DNA of 55,113 bases from Thiobacillus sp. 65-1402 (GTDB lineage: Bacteria; Pseudomonadota; Gammaproteobacteria; Burkholderiales; Thiobacillaceae), in NCBI RefSeq assembly GCF_001897685.1, contig NZ_MKUG01000072.1, positions 1 through 55,113 on the forward strand, written 5' to 3'. The notes under the pieces are model-generated. The model had not been told where the DNA came from. It did no database searches and worked only from the letters and a program-made list of their open reading frames with translations. Positions 54,588-55,113 of the stretch are shown here, piece after piece. Made by a program: the position numbers and the translations under genes. How positions within the stretch are numbered: position 1 is the stretch's first letter; each line of letters starts with the position of its first letter.

Positions 54588-55113
54588 ATGCAGGGTTGGC
54601 ACACAACGTTTTTGGGGATGCGTGGGCTCCCCCGCGATATCAGCGACTTCGAGATGAAGGCATTTTTCACCTTCGATGGTGCCGAGCGCGACGCAATCAA
54701 TGCACGCCGAGGTGATTCCCACAAGCTTGGTCTGGCGCTCCATATTGGTTTCCTGCGCATGAGTGGGCGTTTGCTCGGTGCCTTTCGGGTAATTCCAGTA
54801 GCCTTGTGGCGCCACCTTGGCAACGAGCTTGGCATTGCAGCACCAGAAGTCGCCTCGCTGAGAGCCATGTATGAACGCGGGCGCACGCTATTCGATCACC
54901 AACAAGTAGCCTGCACGGTCCTTGGATTCCAGTGGATGAGCGAGCACCAGCGCCGCTCACTGGTACGTGAACTGCGCGACGAAGTGGCGCGCTGCGCCGA
55001 CCGCGATCAGCTACTCGTGCGGGCGCGTCAATGGCTGTACAAGAACAAGCTGGTGATCGTGCACGAGCGGGCAATTCGGACACTGATTGCGGCGGCACTT
55101 GCCCAGCTTGAAG
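54588..55113 (+). CDS. tnpA: Tn3-family transposase TnpA, N-terminal 175 codons (runs off the end)
   Basis: From an ATG with GAGG just upstream the frame is open to the end of the window. It reads MQGWHTTFLGMRGLPRDISD and continues with the DUF4158-type N-terminal region (KLGLALHIGFLRMSGRLLGA; EVASLRAMYERGRTLFDHQQ) found at the start of Tn3 transposases, which bind the terminal repeats. The DDE catalytic domain would lie 600-900 residues further on, outside the window. Short minus-strand frames in the same place are shadows of this gene. Confidence 0.88.
   Translation, partial: MQGWHTTFLGMRGLPRDISDFEMKAFFTFDGAERDAINARRGDSHKLGLALHIGFLRMSGRLLGAFRVIPVALWRHLGNELGIAAPEVASLRAMYERGRTLFDHQQVACTVLGFQWMSEHQRRSLVRELRDEVARCADRDQLLVRARQWLYKNKLVIVHERAIRTLIAAALAQLE

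Larger units (their letters stand above)
54443..55113 (+). mobile_element. Tn3-family transposon, left end
   Basis: The element starts with GGGG at 54443 inside the activator gene and continues past the window end. It contains a 38-base terminal inverted repeat and the start of a tnpA gene. The bases AGGAA at 54438-54442 would be one copy of the five-base target duplication. What cargo it carries lies outside the window. Confidence 0.85.

Overview
The window reads as an accessory region of a Gram-negative proteobacterium. The metal RND pumps, the PII-like partners, the CzcI-type peptides and the codon usage suggest a betaproteobacterium from a metal-exposed habitat; this is inferred from gene content and not proven. 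It is bounded by mobile DNA on both sides: the start of an IS3-family element (1-~105, minus strand) and the end of a Tn3-family transposon (54443 onward) that runs out of the window. No rRNA, tRNA or CRISPR array was seen.

Left part (152-22887), metal resistance on the plus strand. After a di-haem cytochrome c peroxidase-like lipoprotein and a GGDEF gene remnant comes an ArsR-led group: ArsR regulator, P1B-type ATPase, DUF302 protein, thioredoxin-like protein, zinc-ribbon protein, a decayed second DUF302 copy, a Met/Cys-rich c-type cytochrome and a SHOCT membrane protein. Two tandem heavy-metal RND operons follow. Each has the order small periplasmic CzcI-type peptide, TolC-type outer-membrane factor, periplasmic adaptor and RND pump, and each also carries a PII-like protein (after the pump in the first, before it in the second). 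The second pump has the CzcA-type DFG...DGAVV signature. A zinc-ribbon protein and a second P1B ATPase (SPC type) close the block.

Middle part (23136-34484), iron uptake and mobile genes. A minus-strand tonB-exbB-exbD-FecA-like receptor operon has a promoter overlapped by a clear Fur box. It is followed by a truncated duplicate of the SPC-type ATPase, a DMT transporter with a very His-rich tail, an HU protein, a large tyrosine recombinase, an AbiEi-type antitoxin whose AbiEii toxin has been cut off after about 40 codons, and a XerD-like recombinase.

Right part (34736-54442), a 19-kb defence operon on the minus strand. The order of transcription is hsdR-hsdM-hsdS (type I restriction-modification), a coiled-coil AAA/ABC ATPase of the DUF3696 type, an unrecognised 333-residue protein with a possible PLD/MIT_C-like C-terminal half, a DUF4268-type nuclease, then a 1143-residue protein and a 1976-residue DUF1998 helicase that together resemble Druantia type III (DruH-DruE). 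Most junctions overlap or are separated by only a few bases. A near-consensus sigma-54 promoter sits directly upstream of hsdR and next to the 3' end of a sigma-54 activator gene, and that activator has been split by the Tn3-family transposon. The whole island may therefore have been under sigma-54 enhancer control, and the transposon has probably changed that control.
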